A DNA stretch of 64,000 nucleotides from an uncultured Collinsella sp. (GTDB lineage Bacteria; Actinomycetota; Coriobacteriia; Coriobacteriales; Coriobacteriaceae). The stretch lies in contig CALEBN010000041.1 in the NCBI GenBank assembly GCA_937943045.1, positions 1 through 64,000 of the forward strand, given 5' to 3'. Position numbers and translations under genes: made by a program. This document shows, piece by piece, positions 33,871-42,478 of this stretch (position 1 is its first letter; each line of letters begins with the position of its first letter). The notes under the pieces were generated by a model. It searched no databases. It saw nothing but the letters and a program-made list of their open reading frames with translations, and had not been told where the DNA came from.

Positions 33871-36384
33871 CTATAGATAGCGGCCGGTAATGCTCTTGGA
33901 GCAGGCCGCGATGTCGCCCGGCGTGCCGGCGCAGACGATTTGCCCGCCCGCGTCGCCACCGCCCGGGCCCATGTCGATCACGTAATCGGCGTTACGGATA
34001 AGATCGAGGTCGTGCTCGATCACGACAACCGTGGCGCCCTTGGCAACAAGGCCGTCAAACACGTTCAACAGCACCTGAACATCGAGCGGATGTAGTCCGA
34101 TCGTGGGCTCGTCAAATACGAATACGGCATCGTCCTGCACGCGGCCCATCTCGCTCGCAAGCTTAAGGCGCTGCGCCTCGCCGCCCGAAAGCGCCGGCGT
34201 GGGCTCACCAAGCGTGAGATAACCCAATCCCAGGTCGTGCAAGGTCTGCAAGCGCGTCTGAACTTTCTTGAGTCCCAGTGTGGCGTCGATGGCCTCGTCC
34301 ACGCTCATGTCCATGAGCTGCGGCAACGTAAGCAGACTCCCGTCCTTGCCCTCGCGATGGATATGCGAAGCCGAGTCTGCATAACGCGAACCACGACATG
34401 CCGGGCAGACGATCTCGACGTCGGGCAGAAACTGCACGTCGAGCGATATCGAGCCCGTGCCATCGCACGTAGGGCAGCGCAAGGCGCCAGTGTTGTAGCT
34501 AAAGGCACCCGCCTTGTAGCCGGCTGCCTTGGCCTCGGGCGTACGGGCGAAGGCGCGGCGCAGCTCATCATGGATGTCGGCATAGGTCGCCACCGTCGAG
34601 CGCACGTTGGCGCCGATAGGCGTGGCGTCAATCAGGTTGGCGCGTGCGATACCCTCGGCGTCGACCCAGCGCACATGGCTTGGCAGGCGCTCGCCAGCTG
34701 CCTGGGCTCTAAGCGCCGGAATGAGCGTCTCGAGCACCAACGTCGTCTTGCCCGAACCCGAAACGCCCGTCACCGCGACAAGACGGCCGCGCGGAATATC
34801 GACTTCGAGCGGCTTGACGGTATGGATGGCATTAGTTGCCATGCGGATGTGGCCCTGATCAAACATTTCCTCGTCAGTCACCTGCGGGCGCAAGCGCTTG
34901 GGATCTGCGCGCAAAAACGGTGCGATGCGGCTGTCCTGCGATTGCTCGACCTCGTCTACCGTACCGGCAGCGATCACGTTACCGCCGCCTGCTCCGGCAA
35001 CGGGGCCCATCTCGACCAGATAGTCGGCTTCCGCCAGCACGCGCGTGTCGTGGTCGACAACAACCACGGTGTTGCCGTCATCCACCAGATCGCGCATCAC
35101 GCCCACCAAGCCATCGACATTGGCAGGATGCAAGCCGATCGAGGGCTCGTCCAGCACATAGAGCACGCCTGTCGATCGGTTGCGCACCACGCGGGCAAGC
35201 TGCACGCGCTGGCGCTCACCCGTGGAGAGCGTGGCACCGGCGCGATCGAGCGAAAGATAATCGAGACCCAGGTCGACCAGGCGGCGGGCCGCGCTCAAAA
35301 ACGAATCGCAGATATCCGTCGCCATGGGCCGCATCTCGGCTGGCAAGGATGCGGGCACCCCGCGCACCCACTCAATCGCCTCACCCAGCGTCATGGCCGC
35401 CGCCTGCGCCAGATTGATACCGCGCACCTGGGGCTGGCGCGCAGCCTCGGAAAGACGCGTACCACCACAGTCGCGGCATGGCCCCTCGCGCAAAAAGCGC
35501 GCAACGCGTTTGAGGCCCTTGTCGTCCTTAACCTTGGCGAGCGCATTCTCGACGGTATAGACGGCGTTGTAATAGGTGAAGTCGAGCGGCGTGGCGCCCT
35601 CGCCGTTTTTTGGAACGTAGAGAATGTGCTTTTTAACCGCTGGACCATGGAACACGATGTCGCGCTCTTGAGGCGTGAGCTGGTTAAACGGCACGTCGGT
35701 GCGTACGCCCATCTCGCCGGCTACCTGCTTCATCAGATCCCACATGAGCGTACCCCAGGGAAGGACCGCGCCCTCGTTGATGGTCTTTGCCTCGTCGGGC
35801 ACCAGGCTCGCCTCGTCCACCTCGCGCATGACACCAGTGCCGCCGCAGGTAGAGCACGCGCCGCCGCTGTTAAACGCAAGGTCCTCGGCGCTCGGCGCGT
35901 AGAACTCACGACCGCATGCAGGGCACGCGAGCGACAGGCCTGCGGCAACGTTAAGGCTCGGCTCCACACGCGCCCCGCAATGCGGGCACACATGATGGGC
36001 GCAACGGCTAAAGAGCAGACGCAGGCTATTGTTGAGTTCAGTCATGGTGCCAAAAGTGGACCGCACGCCCGGCACGCTGGGGCGCTGATGCAATGCGAGT
36101 GCCGCCGGCACGTGCAATACCTCATCCACCTGAGCGTGCTCGGCCTGCGTCAGGCGACGGCGGGTATAGGTGCTGAGCGCCTCCAGGTAACGGCGCGAGC
36201 CCTCGGCATAAAGAACCCCCAGCGCCAGCGAACTCTTGCCCGAACCCGACACGCCGGCAATGCCCACAAGCTTTCCCAGCGGAATATCGATATCGATGTC
36301 CTTAAGGTTATGGACGCGCGCGCCACGCACCTCGATAGCCTGCGGGCTCATCTTCTGTTCCGTCACCTTTATCACCCTACTCAT
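33871..36384 (-). CDS. UvrA-like ABC ATPase lacking the UvrB-binding domain (UvrA2 type)
   Basis: 837 residues, about 100 shorter than UvrA. Both ATPase cores are complete: Walker A GVSGSGKSSLALG and GVSGSGKTTLVLE, signatures LSTGERQRVQLA and LSGGEAQRLKLA, and zinc fingers CPHC-CPAC, CSTC and CPTC-CPAC. The segment between TELNNSLRLLFSR and the first zinc finger is nearly absent, which is where UvrA holds UvrB and where UvrA2 proteins are deleted. It probably does not start canonical nucleotide excision repair. Relatives are linked to DNA-drug tolerance. Its ATG overlaps the stop of the upstream AAA ATPase by 8 bases, so the two are coupled. Confidence 0.9.
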   Translation of the reverse strand: MSRVIKVTEQKMSPQAIEVRGARVHNLKDIDIDIPLGKLVGIAGVSGSGKSSLALGVLYAEGSRRYLEALSTYTRRRLTQAEHAQVDEVLHVPAALALHQRPSVPGVRSTFGTMTELNNSLRLLFSRCAHHVCPHCGARVEPSLNVAAGLSLACPACGREFYAPSAEDLAFNSGGACSTCGGTGVMREVDEASLVPDEAKTINEGAVLPWGTLMWDLMKQVAGEMGVRTDVPFNQLTPQERDIVFHGPAVKKHILYVPKNGEGATPLDFTYYNAVYTVENALAKVKDDKGLKRVARFLREGPCRDCGGTRLSEAARQPQVRGINLAQAAAMTLGEAIEWVRGVPASLPAEMRPMATDICDSFLSAARRLVDLGLDYLSLDRAGATLSTGERQRVQLARVVRNRSTGVLYVLDEPSIGLHPANVDGLVGVMRDLVDDGNTVVVVDHDTRVLAEADYLVEMGPVAGAGGGNVIAAGTVDEVEQSQDSRIAPFLRADPKRLRPQVTDEEMFDQGHIRMATNAIHTVKPLEVDIPRGRLVAVTGVSGSGKTTLVLETLIPALRAQAAGERLPSHVRWVDAEGIARANLIDATPIGANVRSTVATYADIHDELRRAFARTPEAKAAGYKAGAFSYNTGALRCPTCDGTGSISLDVQFLPDVEIVCPACRGSRYADSASHIHREGKDGSLLTLPQLMDMSVDEAIDATLGLKKVQTRLQTLHDLGLGYLTLGEPTPALSGGEAQRLKLASEMGRVQDDAVFVFDEPTIGLHPLDVQVLLNVFDGLVAKGATVVVIEHDLDLIRNADYVIDMGPGGGDAGGQIVCAGTPGDIAACSKSITGRYL

Positions 36385-37495
36385 GCCATAAAACTCGATC
36401 GCGAACGTACGCGCCCAGCATGGGCACGGTAAACCGGACGAGGCCGTATCCGGCAGCCTCGATGACGCGCTCGCGAATCAGGCTTGCGCGATATTTACTC
36501 GCCCAGCTCTGAGTGCGATCGCAGCGCTCAATGATGTCCGCCATTCGCGTCGGTTTACCCTCGTCAGCCGCCATGGCCTCGATAAAGAGGCGCTGCGGAC
36601 TGCGCAACCCGTAATACAAGGGAGCGTCGACCGCTTCATAGAACTCGGAGACGGCATCGGCGTAGCCAGCCTCGACATCGCGCCTTTCAATGACTTGCGA
36701 GTTGCGCCGGACAGCAGACCGCCACATGTAATAGCCCACCAGCTGAACCATATAGGGATGCCCCATGCTTTTGCGCGCCGCAAGGTCCGCCGTCTCCGCG
36801 TCAACGTAAAGACCAGCGTCTTTGACCGTCTGGATATACGAATCGCGCACCTTGGGCAAAGATATCGCCCCCAGCGTACGCTGCTGGGCACGCCGCAAAA
36901 ACGTCACGCTCGGCTCTTCGAGCAGATCGTCAACCATACTGGGTAAGCCGGCAAAAACAAGCGCAAGGCCGCGCTGGTCGCTATCGGACAAGCCCGTGGC
37001 ATCCTGGTCTCCGAGCACCTGCTGATAGAGAACGGCAAGAGCCGCCAGCTCCTCGATAGACGCAGATTGAGCCTCGTCAATCGCAAACAGTATGCCCTTG
37101 CCTGGACCGAGCTTCTTGAGGCGCTCGTTGACCAGCCCTCGCAACGTCTCGCCCTTTGCCCGCGCCGCCTCGACTGACATCCGCCCAAACGACGGACCGA
37201 ACTCCATTGACGTTACAACGGGTTTATTCGAGCGAAGCGCGTCGGCCAAGCGGTCGCATAAGCCAAGCGAAGCGGAATCGGAGACAACCGCCCATCCGCG
37301 CTCGCTGGCCAGACGTTGCAGCTCCCGCAGGAGAACTGTCTTGCCGCAGCCGCGGTTTCCCGTAATGAGCATGAGCCTGCCCGGCGCTCCGGCGCCGTTA
37401 TCGAGCCCTTCCGCAAAATCTTCGATGACCGACTCGCGACCGATGAGTATCGGAGGCCGCTTGCCAGCCGTGGGCTTAAAGGGATTTGGATTCAT
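36377..37495 (-). CDS. AAA ATPase with C-terminal winged helix, copy 2
   Basis: 372 residues, start at 37495 (MNPNPFKPTAGKRPP) behind GAGGAG. Walker A ITGNRGCGKTVL, Walker B ILFAIDEAQ, sensor-like LVFAGLPSMVDDLL, then TFLRRAQQRTLG and YMVQLVGYYMW. These line up with copy 1 (AGLPNNVSTLL, SFLRRAQQYHLG, FLLQLVGYRAW), showing common descent despite low identity. The C-terminus is a winged helix (RMADIIERCDRTQSWASKYR). It is translationally coupled to the UvrA2-like gene (ATGAGTAG overlap). Three TTATACC direct repeats lie upstream. The pairing suggests a DNA-damage or drug-response role; this is inference. Confidence 0.83.
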   Translation of the reverse strand: MNPNPFKPTAGKRPPILIGRESVIEDFAEGLDNGAGAPGRLMLITGNRGCGKTVLLRELQRLASERGWAVVSDSASLGLCDRLADALRSNKPVVTSMEFGPSFGRMSVEAARAKGETLRGLVNERLKKLGPGKGILFAIDEAQSASIEELAALAVLYQQVLGDQDATGLSDSDQRGLALVFAGLPSMVDDLLEEPSVTFLRRAQQRTLGAISLPKVRDSYIQTVKDAGLYVDAETADLAARKSMGHPYMVQLVGYYMWRSAVRRNSQVIERRDVEAGYADAVSEFYEAVDAPLYYGLRSPQRLFIEAMAADEGKPTRMADIIERCDRTQSWASKYRASLIRERVIEAAGYGLVRFTVPMLGAYVRDRVLWHE

Positions 37496-37530
37496 GTCGG
37501 TCTCCTCGGATTGGCAAACCCTGGTAATAG

Positions 37531-37560
37531 TTATACCAACTTATACCGAGTTATACCAAT
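37531..37560 (-). promoter_or_regulatory. Three adjacent 10-bp direct repeats (TTATACCAAC type)
   Basis: TTATACCAAC, TTATACCGAG and TTATACCAAT occupy 37531-37560 with no gaps, 36 bp upstream of AAA copy 2. One base-pair turn per repeat would place a protein on one face of the DNA. On the minus strand the words read GGTATAA and could also serve as a -10 element. Confidence 0.65.
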
Positions 37561-37561
37561 A

Positions 37562-37596
37562 ACATGTGACAAAGAAACTGTCCCTTTGTCACATGT
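37562..37596. repeat. Hairpin repeat (GTGACAAAG type) containing the TetM-like gene stop
   Basis: ACATGTGACAAAG (37562-37574) pairs perfectly with CTTTGTCACATGT (37584-37596) around AAACTGTCC. The stop codon of the TetM-like gene lies within the right arm at 37589-37591, exactly as the trmL stop lies in the related hairpin at 32581. Confidence 0.9.
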
Positions 37597-39592
37597 GGCC
37601 GAAAAACTCGGCGTCTGCTGCTCGCCAGGGGCGGAAGGTGGCGGGATCGATCTTTACGTGCGCCGCGGCGGGCACGTCGTACCATTTGACCGTGTAACCG
37701 GCGCCGTGAGAGCAAAAGACCGAGTCGGGCGTGTTGGGCAGATCGGCCTCGGGCTCATAAGCGGCAGTCTCGATTACGCGCTCGGCATCATGGCAAGCCG
37801 CATAGCCGGCAAACTCCAGGTACAGATGTCCGCGACCGCTCGTGTAGGCAGCCACCTCCAGCGCGTAATCCTGCACCTCGGATGCCGGCACGCGACCCAT
37901 AAGCTTCGCCCGGTCTCCCGCCATCGTCGGCGGCTCGTACTCGGCACCCATGCGCGTGGCATCCGAGAGCGCCCGGCCCACGCACTCCCCCGGCACCTCG
38001 AGCTCAAAGCGATACCACGGCTCCAACAGCACCGCCGCGCCGGCCTCACTCGCTTGCATGAGCCCCTGGCGAATCGCGCGATACGTGGCCTGGCGAAAAT
38101 CACCGCCCTCGGTGTGCTTGGCATGCGCGCGGCCGCCCGTGAGTGTAATGCGCACATCGGTGATGGGCGAGCCCGTCAGCACGCCCAGGTGGTCGCGCTC
38201 CATGGCGTTGGTGAGCGCCAAACGCTGCCAGTTAAGATCGAGCTCGTCGGTCGAGGTCACGGTGCCAAACTGCACGCCCGAACCCGCTGCCAACGGCTCC
38301 AGGCGCAGATGCACCTCGGCATAGTGGTGCAGCGGCTCAAAGTGGCCCACGCCCTCGACCGGCTGCGAAATAGTCTCCTTATAGAGAATGCCACCAGACT
38401 CAAACGCAACCGAAAGGCCAAAACGATCGGTCAACACCCGCTGTACGACCTCGAGTTGCACAGCGCCCATCAACTGCAAATGAATCTGCTCTAGATGCGT
38501 ATTCCAGCTTACGCCGAGCATGGGATCTTCGTCCGCCAGCTCAGTCAACGCTTTGAACACCGCATGGACATCGTGTTCGCCCGGAAGCACCGTATAGGTG
38601 AGAACCGGCGCAATGACGGGCGCATCGCCCGCGGGCTCCGCGCCCAGGGCGTCCCCTGGGCGAACATGCGCAAGACCCGTCACAGCACAAATACCGCCAG
38701 CAGCAACTTCTTGGGCAAGCTCATACTTTTCGCCGTTATAGATGCGTACCTGATCGACCTTCTGCTCCCATGCCTCGGCGCCGGAACGTCCGTCAATCAT
38801 CTGCTTGGCATGCAGCGTGCCGCCGGTCACTTTAACCCAAGCCAAGTGCTCGCCGCGATCCCCGCGGCTGACACGATAGACGCGCGCGGCAAACTCCGGA
38901 AGCCATGCCTGTTCACGCATCAGCGCGCATATGCCGTCCAGCAGCTCGTCCACGCCTTGGTCCTTGAGCGCCGACCCGGCAAAGCAGGGAAAGAGTTTGC
39001 GCTCGGCAACCATGCGCGACAGCGTTGCGACAGAAAGCTCGCCCGCCTCAAGAAACTCCTCGAGCGCTTCTTCGTCTAACGCGGCAGCGTCCTCCTGAAC
39101 GGCCCCGCCCGCCAGCAGTTCGCTGGCATCCAAGCAGCCCTCGGAGAGACGTTGCCCAAGTTGTGCCAGCAAAACATCGCGGCCGGGATTCTCCAAATCG
39201 ATTTTATTGATATAGATGAACGTCGGGATGTCATAGCGCGCAAGCAGGCGCCACAGGGTTTCGGTGTGCCCCTGCACGCCGTCGTTGGCGCCCACAACTA
39301 AAATCGCGTAGTCCAGCGCGCGCAATGTGCGCTCCGCCTCGGCCGAAAAATCGACATGCCCCGGTGCATCCACGAGCATGACGTGGGTATCGCCATGGTC
39401 GAGCACGGCCTGCGACGAGAAGATCGTAATGCCACGCTCACGCTCGATCGCGTTCGTGTCCAGATGCGAATCGCCATCGTCCACGCGGCCGCGCTTGCGA
39501 ATGCGACCCGCGTTGAACAACATGGCCTCGGCCAGCGTGGTCTTGCCGGCATCGACATGCGCCAAGATTCCAACGACCGCTTGCTTCGACAT
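37589..39592 (-). CDS. TetM/TetO-like ribosomal protection GTPase
   Basis: 667 residues, start at 39592 (MSKQAVVGILAHVDAGKTTL) behind AGAGGAGA. G motifs: AHVDAGKTT (G1), RGITIFSSQ (G2), DAPGHVDF (G3), NKID (G4). Domains II-V follow as in EF-G and TetM, with QLMGAVQLEVVQRVL and the C-terminal YTVKWYDVPAA. Classic Tet proteins release tetracycline from the ribosome; more distant chromosomal members have unknown targets. The loop sequences here differ from TetM/O/W, so tetracycline resistance is not certain. It neighbours the UvrA2-like gene, making this block look like an antibiotic- or stress-tolerance locus. Confidence 0.85.
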   Translation of the reverse strand: MSKQAVVGILAHVDAGKTTLAEAMLFNAGRIRKRGRVDDGDSHLDTNAIERERGITIFSSQAVLDHGDTHVMLVDAPGHVDFSAEAERTLRALDYAILVVGANDGVQGHTETLWRLLARYDIPTFIYINKIDLENPGRDVLLAQLGQRLSEGCLDASELLAGGAVQEDAAALDEEALEEFLEAGELSVATLSRMVAERKLFPCFAGSALKDQGVDELLDGICALMREQAWLPEFAARVYRVSRGDRGEHLAWVKVTGGTLHAKQMIDGRSGAEAWEQKVDQVRIYNGEKYELAQEVAAGGICAVTGLAHVRPGDALGAEPAGDAPVIAPVLTYTVLPGEHDVHAVFKALTELADEDPMLGVSWNTHLEQIHLQLMGAVQLEVVQRVLTDRFGLSVAFESGGILYKETISQPVEGVGHFEPLHHYAEVHLRLEPLAAGSGVQFGTVTSTDELDLNWQRLALTNAMERDHLGVLTGSPITDVRITLTGGRAHAKHTEGGDFRQATYRAIRQGLMQASEAGAAVLLEPWYRFELEVPGECVGRALSDATRMGAEYEPPTMAGDRAKLMGRVPASEVQDYALEVAAYTSGRGHLYLEFAGYAACHDAERVIETAAYEPEADLPNTPDSVFCSHGAGYTVKWYDVPAAAHVKIDPATFRPWRAADAEFFGHM

Positions 39593-39892
39593 GGCTCTCC
39601 TCTTATTGCAAGCCCATCGCACGCGGCAACGGGCATCCTCGTTCCAAACTGGATGATACAATGTACGGGCCGGCGGGCGAAGCGAGCCCTATCCCCCGAC
39701 CGAGCTCATCGCCCCGCGTTGCCGCGCAGCGATTTTCGTAGGTTCGCGCCTTGCGAAAGCCGGCACCTCCCCTTTTTGTCTGCCCGGGCTCATCTGGGGC
39801 GATAACAACGCGAGCCCCACAACAACGCGTTTTACCAAAAATGGCCCCACTCGGGGCCATTTTTGGTAAAACGCTGGTATGTGGCTCGGCCT
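39593..39892. other. Intergenic region, no gene seen apart from a terminator
   Basis: Contains the palindromic terminator at 39827-39874. The rest shows no conserved signal, and the short open frames lack ribosome sites. Confidence 0.55.
39827..39874. terminator. 22-bp perfect-stem bidirectional terminator
   Basis: Bases 39827-39848 (GCGTTTTACCAAAAATGGCC and on) pair perfectly with 39853-39874 around ACTC. A and T tracts lie inside the stem, so it can terminate in both directions. It lies past the GNAT gene end. Confidence 0.7.
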
Positions 39893-40381
39893 TTATGCCT
39901 CGCGCAGCCAATCAAACGCGACGCGCGGCGTACCGTCCGACACATATACGATACCGGCGCGCTTAAACCCGGCCTTGGCGATGGCTCCCTGCATGGGTAG
40001 GTTGTCCTGATGCGTGTCGATGCGCAGGTGATCGGCGCGTTCCTTGGCAAAGGCAAACATCGCAGCCGCGATACCGTGCGCGGTGCCATCGGACGCCACA
40101 CGGTGCAGCACAGCATACGGGGCGTCGCTGCGCCACTGGCCGCCCTCGATCACATCGTAGGAACTGTCCGGCCCCGGCAGAATGGCAAACGTCGCCACCA
40201 CGCGTCCGTCTTCCTCGCACACATAGCTGCCACCGGCGGCGATATCGGCAGCCAGCTGCTCGCCCGAAGGCGTGCCCTCGGGCCACTGCGTCGTGTTGCC
40301 ATGTGCGCGCATAAAGGCGCGGGCCGCGTCATAGATGGCCATGACGGCGGGAATGTCGGTATCGAGGGTTTTTCTGATCAT
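39893..40381 (-). CDS. GNAT-family N-acetyltransferase
   Basis: 162 residues (ATG 40381; a GTG directly before it is possible). GNAT fold: MIRKTLDTDIPAVMAIYDAA at the N-terminus, VVATFAILPGPD strand, AVLHRVASDGTAHGIAAAMF as the acetyl-CoA loop (usual R/QxxGxG/A reads DGTAHG), and RIDTHQDNLPMQGAIAKAGF. Substrate unknown. Divergent from the small Cys-rich protein at 40459, sharing an inverted-repeat operator. Confidence 0.85.
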   Translation of the reverse strand: MIRKTLDTDIPAVMAIYDAARAFMRAHGNTTQWPEGTPSGEQLAADIAAGGSYVCEEDGRVVATFAILPGPDSSYDVIEGGQWRSDAPYAVLHRVASDGTAHGIAAAMFAFAKERADHLRIDTHQDNLPMQGAIAKAGFKRAGIVYVSDGTPRVAFDWLREA

Positions 40382-40402
40382 CACGCGGCGACCTCACGTT
40401 TA

Positions 40403-40434
40403 TTGGTATCACTTTGATTGAGCAATGATACCAA
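40403..40434. promoter_or_regulatory. Inverted-repeat operator in a divergent promoter
   Basis: TTGGTATCA at 40403-40411 mirrors TGATACCAA at 40426-40434, centred between the GNAT gene and the 40459 gene. Its GGTAT core resembles the TTATACC repeats at 37531-37560. Confidence 0.55.
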
Positions 40435-40458
40435 CGTTTGGAGAAGGGCGCGAAGCAG

Positions 40459-40755
40459 ATGGGAAGCAAAAAGCGAGCCGCCTGGTCAAAGGCCAAAAGC
40501 GAGTTTTTGAGCGCTGCTACCGGCGGCGATATGAGCGACCTGTTTGCACGCGAGGACGAGCGCCGCGACGCCCTGGACGCCGAGCGCGATGAAGCCTGGC
40601 GCTACAAATCGTGCGAGCGCAAAAACCGTTACGACACGCGCGCCGAGGCCGAGGCAGTTATGGCCGACTGCGAAAACCGCGGACGCCGCGGGCTGGCCTG
40701 CTACAAATGCGAATACTGCGGCGGCTGGCACTTGACGTCGCACCCTTGGAAATAG
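40459..40755 (+). CDS. Small protein with a C-terminal zinc-knuckle motif
   Basis: 98 residues from ATG 40459. A basic, charged N-terminus (MGSKKRAAWSKAKSEF) is followed by an acidic stretch and a C-terminal ACYKCEYCGGWHLTSH, where CxxC and HxxxH could bind zinc. RYDTRAEAEAVMADC ahead of it is typical of small phage-like or actinobacterial zinc-knuckle proteins. No function known. A TTG at 40438 is a possible longer start. Confidence 0.65.
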   Translation: MGSKKRAAWSKAKSEFLSAATGGDMSDLFAREDERRDALDAERDEAWRYKSCERKNRYDTRAEAEAVMADCENRGRRGLACYKCEYCGGWHLTSHPWK

Positions 40756-40803
40756 GCGCCGCATCGGCACGGCATTGACGGAGCGCCAGCCATCGCACGC
40801 AAG

Positions 40804-41508
40804 CTACGGGCGCGGCGGCACCAACACATCGTAGCGAACGGCCTTGCCCGCAAGTTGATAGCTCGGCTTAACGCCGGCAAGCAGCGGCCCCTTCACCGGC
40901 CGCTTGATAACGACCTTGCGCGGGCGCGCCGCAAGCGCAGCTTCGACCAGCGTCTCCTCATCGGCGCACGGCTGCTCCAGATGGTGCAAGAGTTGGAACT
41001 TCTTTTTCACCGCCGCGCTCTTGGTGCGCTCGGGAAACATGGGATCCAGATATACCACGTCGGGGGCGGCAAGCTCGCCCCGCCCGATCAGCTCAGCCGT
41101 ATGGCGAAGGCCGGCAATGCTGTCCTCGCCCGCATGTAAGCGCATGCGCGACACGGCAGCCGCAAGCGCCGGATCATCTGCCGCGCGATCCAGGGCATCC
41201 TTGAGGAGCGCCGCGATCACGCAATCCTGCTCATACAGATCGACGGTAAAGCCCGCGGCCGCCAACAGCAGCGAATCCTCGCCAAAGCCTGCCGTGGCAT
41301 CAATCGCCCATGGGCACTCGATGCCTTTTGCGCGCGCAGCCTTTACCAACAGCTCTTGCTGCAGACGGCCCTGCTTGAGCCGCGGAAGCATGCGGTCAAA
41401 ATCGGCACGCAGCTCCATCGTGCCGTCGGTGAGCGTGAGGCCCTCGGACTTCCCGATCAGCTCAAGCCCCGCGGCCCGAGCAACAGAAAAGGGATCGACG
41501 ACGCCCAT
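40804..41508 (-). CDS. rsmJ: 16S rRNA (guanine-1516 N2)-methyltransferase RsmJ-like
   Basis: 234 residues, start at 41508 (MGVVDPFSVARAAG) with GGAG five bases upstream. The SAM-binding motif is DATAGFGEDSLLLAAAG and the catalytic-type motif is YLDPMFPERTKSAAVKKKF, diagnostic of RsmJ. It would modify a guanine of the small-subunit rRNA. Stands alone on the minus strand. Confidence 0.88.
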   Translation of the reverse strand: MGVVDPFSVARAAGLELIGKSEGLTLTDGTMELRADFDRMLPRLKQGRLQQELLVKAARAKGIECPWAIDATAGFGEDSLLLAAAGFTVDLYEQDCVIAALLKDALDRAADDPALAAAVSRMRLHAGEDSIAGLRHTAELIGRGELAAPDVVYLDPMFPERTKSAAVKKKFQLLHHLEQPCADEETLVEAALAARPRKVVIKRPVKGPLLAGVKPSYQLAGKAVRYDVLVPPRP

Positions 41509-41571
41509 GGGCACTCCTTAGCAAGCAAAACGAATACGCGAGTGCCGTTTATGCCAGCACCCAACCGTCCG

Positions 41572-41715
41572 CTATTGTCCCACATGCGACATGGTCCACA
41601 GCATCGCAATGCAAAGCACCGCCATCAATCCCGTGCACACGGCAGCGATCACAGAATCACCCATGCGCCTTCCCAACGACTGCGGCTCACGCACTTGCCC
41701 TGCTCCGTACATCAT
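41572..41715 (-). CDS. Small single-pass membrane protein
   Basis: 47 residues, start at 41715 (MMYGAGQVREPQS) with AAGGAGG five bases upstream, a strong site that supports a real gene. After a short polar segment with LGRRMGD comes one membrane helix (SVIAAVCTGLMAVLCIAML). No homologue recognised. Confidence 0.6.
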   Translation of the reverse strand: MMYGAGQVREPQSLGRRMGDSVIAAVCTGLMAVLCIAMLWTMSHVGQ

Positions 41716-41948
41716 GACTCCTCCTTGAGACCAGCTCCTTGTTACGGCCTCATCATCGCAGCGCCGCGCATACGCTGCCATCGATTTGACTTACGCCCAG
41801 CTTTCCTTTTTGAAAGGTTGGGTTTGGCTGCGCGGGCTCAATGCGCTTTCAAACGCATGCGTCGCCGCGTTGAACTACAATGTGCTTCACCATATGTGCA
41901 GTACATTGGGTGCGCCAAGTTGGCGTACTCGTATCGAAAGGACCAGCC

Positions 41949-42350
41949 ATGAGCTTCACTCGCAAGACTCTCAAAATCCTTGCTCTCATCTACTTTGTTT
42001 TGGGCATCGCCAGCCTCGTCACCGCCGGCGTCGGTATCGCCACGGGCGGTCTCGATTCCACGTACGGTTCGTACGCCACGCTCGCAGCGGTCGTGCTTAT
42101 CGCCAAGGGTCTCGTCGACCTTGCCGCAGGCGTCGCCGGTATCAAGGGCGCCAACAAGCCTTCGCAGGTGGACGGCGCGTTTAAGCTCGGTATTGTTGCC
42201 GCGGTCGCCACGCTTGCCCAAGCGGTGCTCACGCTTCCCGCGTTTGGCGGCAACGCCATCAACTTTGGCGCCTTTGTCATCGTGGTGTACGACCTGTTCT
42301 TTGTTCAGCAGGCACACGCCGTTAAGGCCGAGAACAAGGACCGCCTATAA
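41949..42350 (+). CDS. Small four-helix membrane protein
   Basis: 133 residues from ATG 41949 (GAAAGGA upstream). Four hydrophobic segments are visible: ILALIYFVLGIASLV, YATLAAVVLIAKGLVDLA, LGIVAAVATLAQAVLTL and FGAFVIVVYDLFFVQ. No charged catalytic motif. Function unknown; it resembles small actinobacterial membrane proteins with Gly-rich first helices. Followed by a good terminator. Confidence 0.75.
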   Translation: MSFTRKTLKILALIYFVLGIASLVTAGVGIATGGLDSTYGSYATLAAVVLIAKGLVDLAAGVAGIKGANKPSQVDGAFKLGIVAAVATLAQAVLTLPAFGGNAINFGAFVIVVYDLFFVQQAHAVKAENKDRL

Positions 42351-42388
42351 GCGCTCGCTTCTCATAACCTCTGCAGCCAAGCAACTAA

Positions 42389-42424
42389 AAAGGGCCGATC
42401 GCGCATCTCCGCGGTCGGCCCTTT
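42389..42424 (+). terminator. Terminator after the membrane protein gene
   Basis: AAAGGGCCGA pairs with TCGGCCCTTT, with CGCG/CGCG inside the stem. Confidence 0.8.
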
Positions 42425-42431
42425 ACGTTTG

Positions 42432-42478
42432 CCCAGATAAAACCTACCAAAATAAACCTGTCCCTTTTTGGCAGGTTG
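42432..42478. repeat. Hairpin repeat, GGGAC-core family (CCTGCCAAAA type)
   Basis: Same element as the left copy at 21774-21820 (CCCAGATAAAACC then CCAAAATAAACCTGTCCC then GGCAGGTTG), and nearly the same as 21841-21877. It abuts the rlmA stop codon. Confidence 0.88.

Noticed and set aside
34237..36432. Long open frame (731 codons) on the plus strand opposite the UvrA2-like gene
   Set aside because: It is antisense to an obvious UvrA with intact motifs, lacks a ribosome site and recognisable motifs; GC-rich third positions produce such frames.
39603..39911. Possible small gene of about 100 codons on the minus strand
   Set aside because: It overlaps the TetM-like gene's upstream region and the palindromic terminator, with no ribosome site or recognisable domain.
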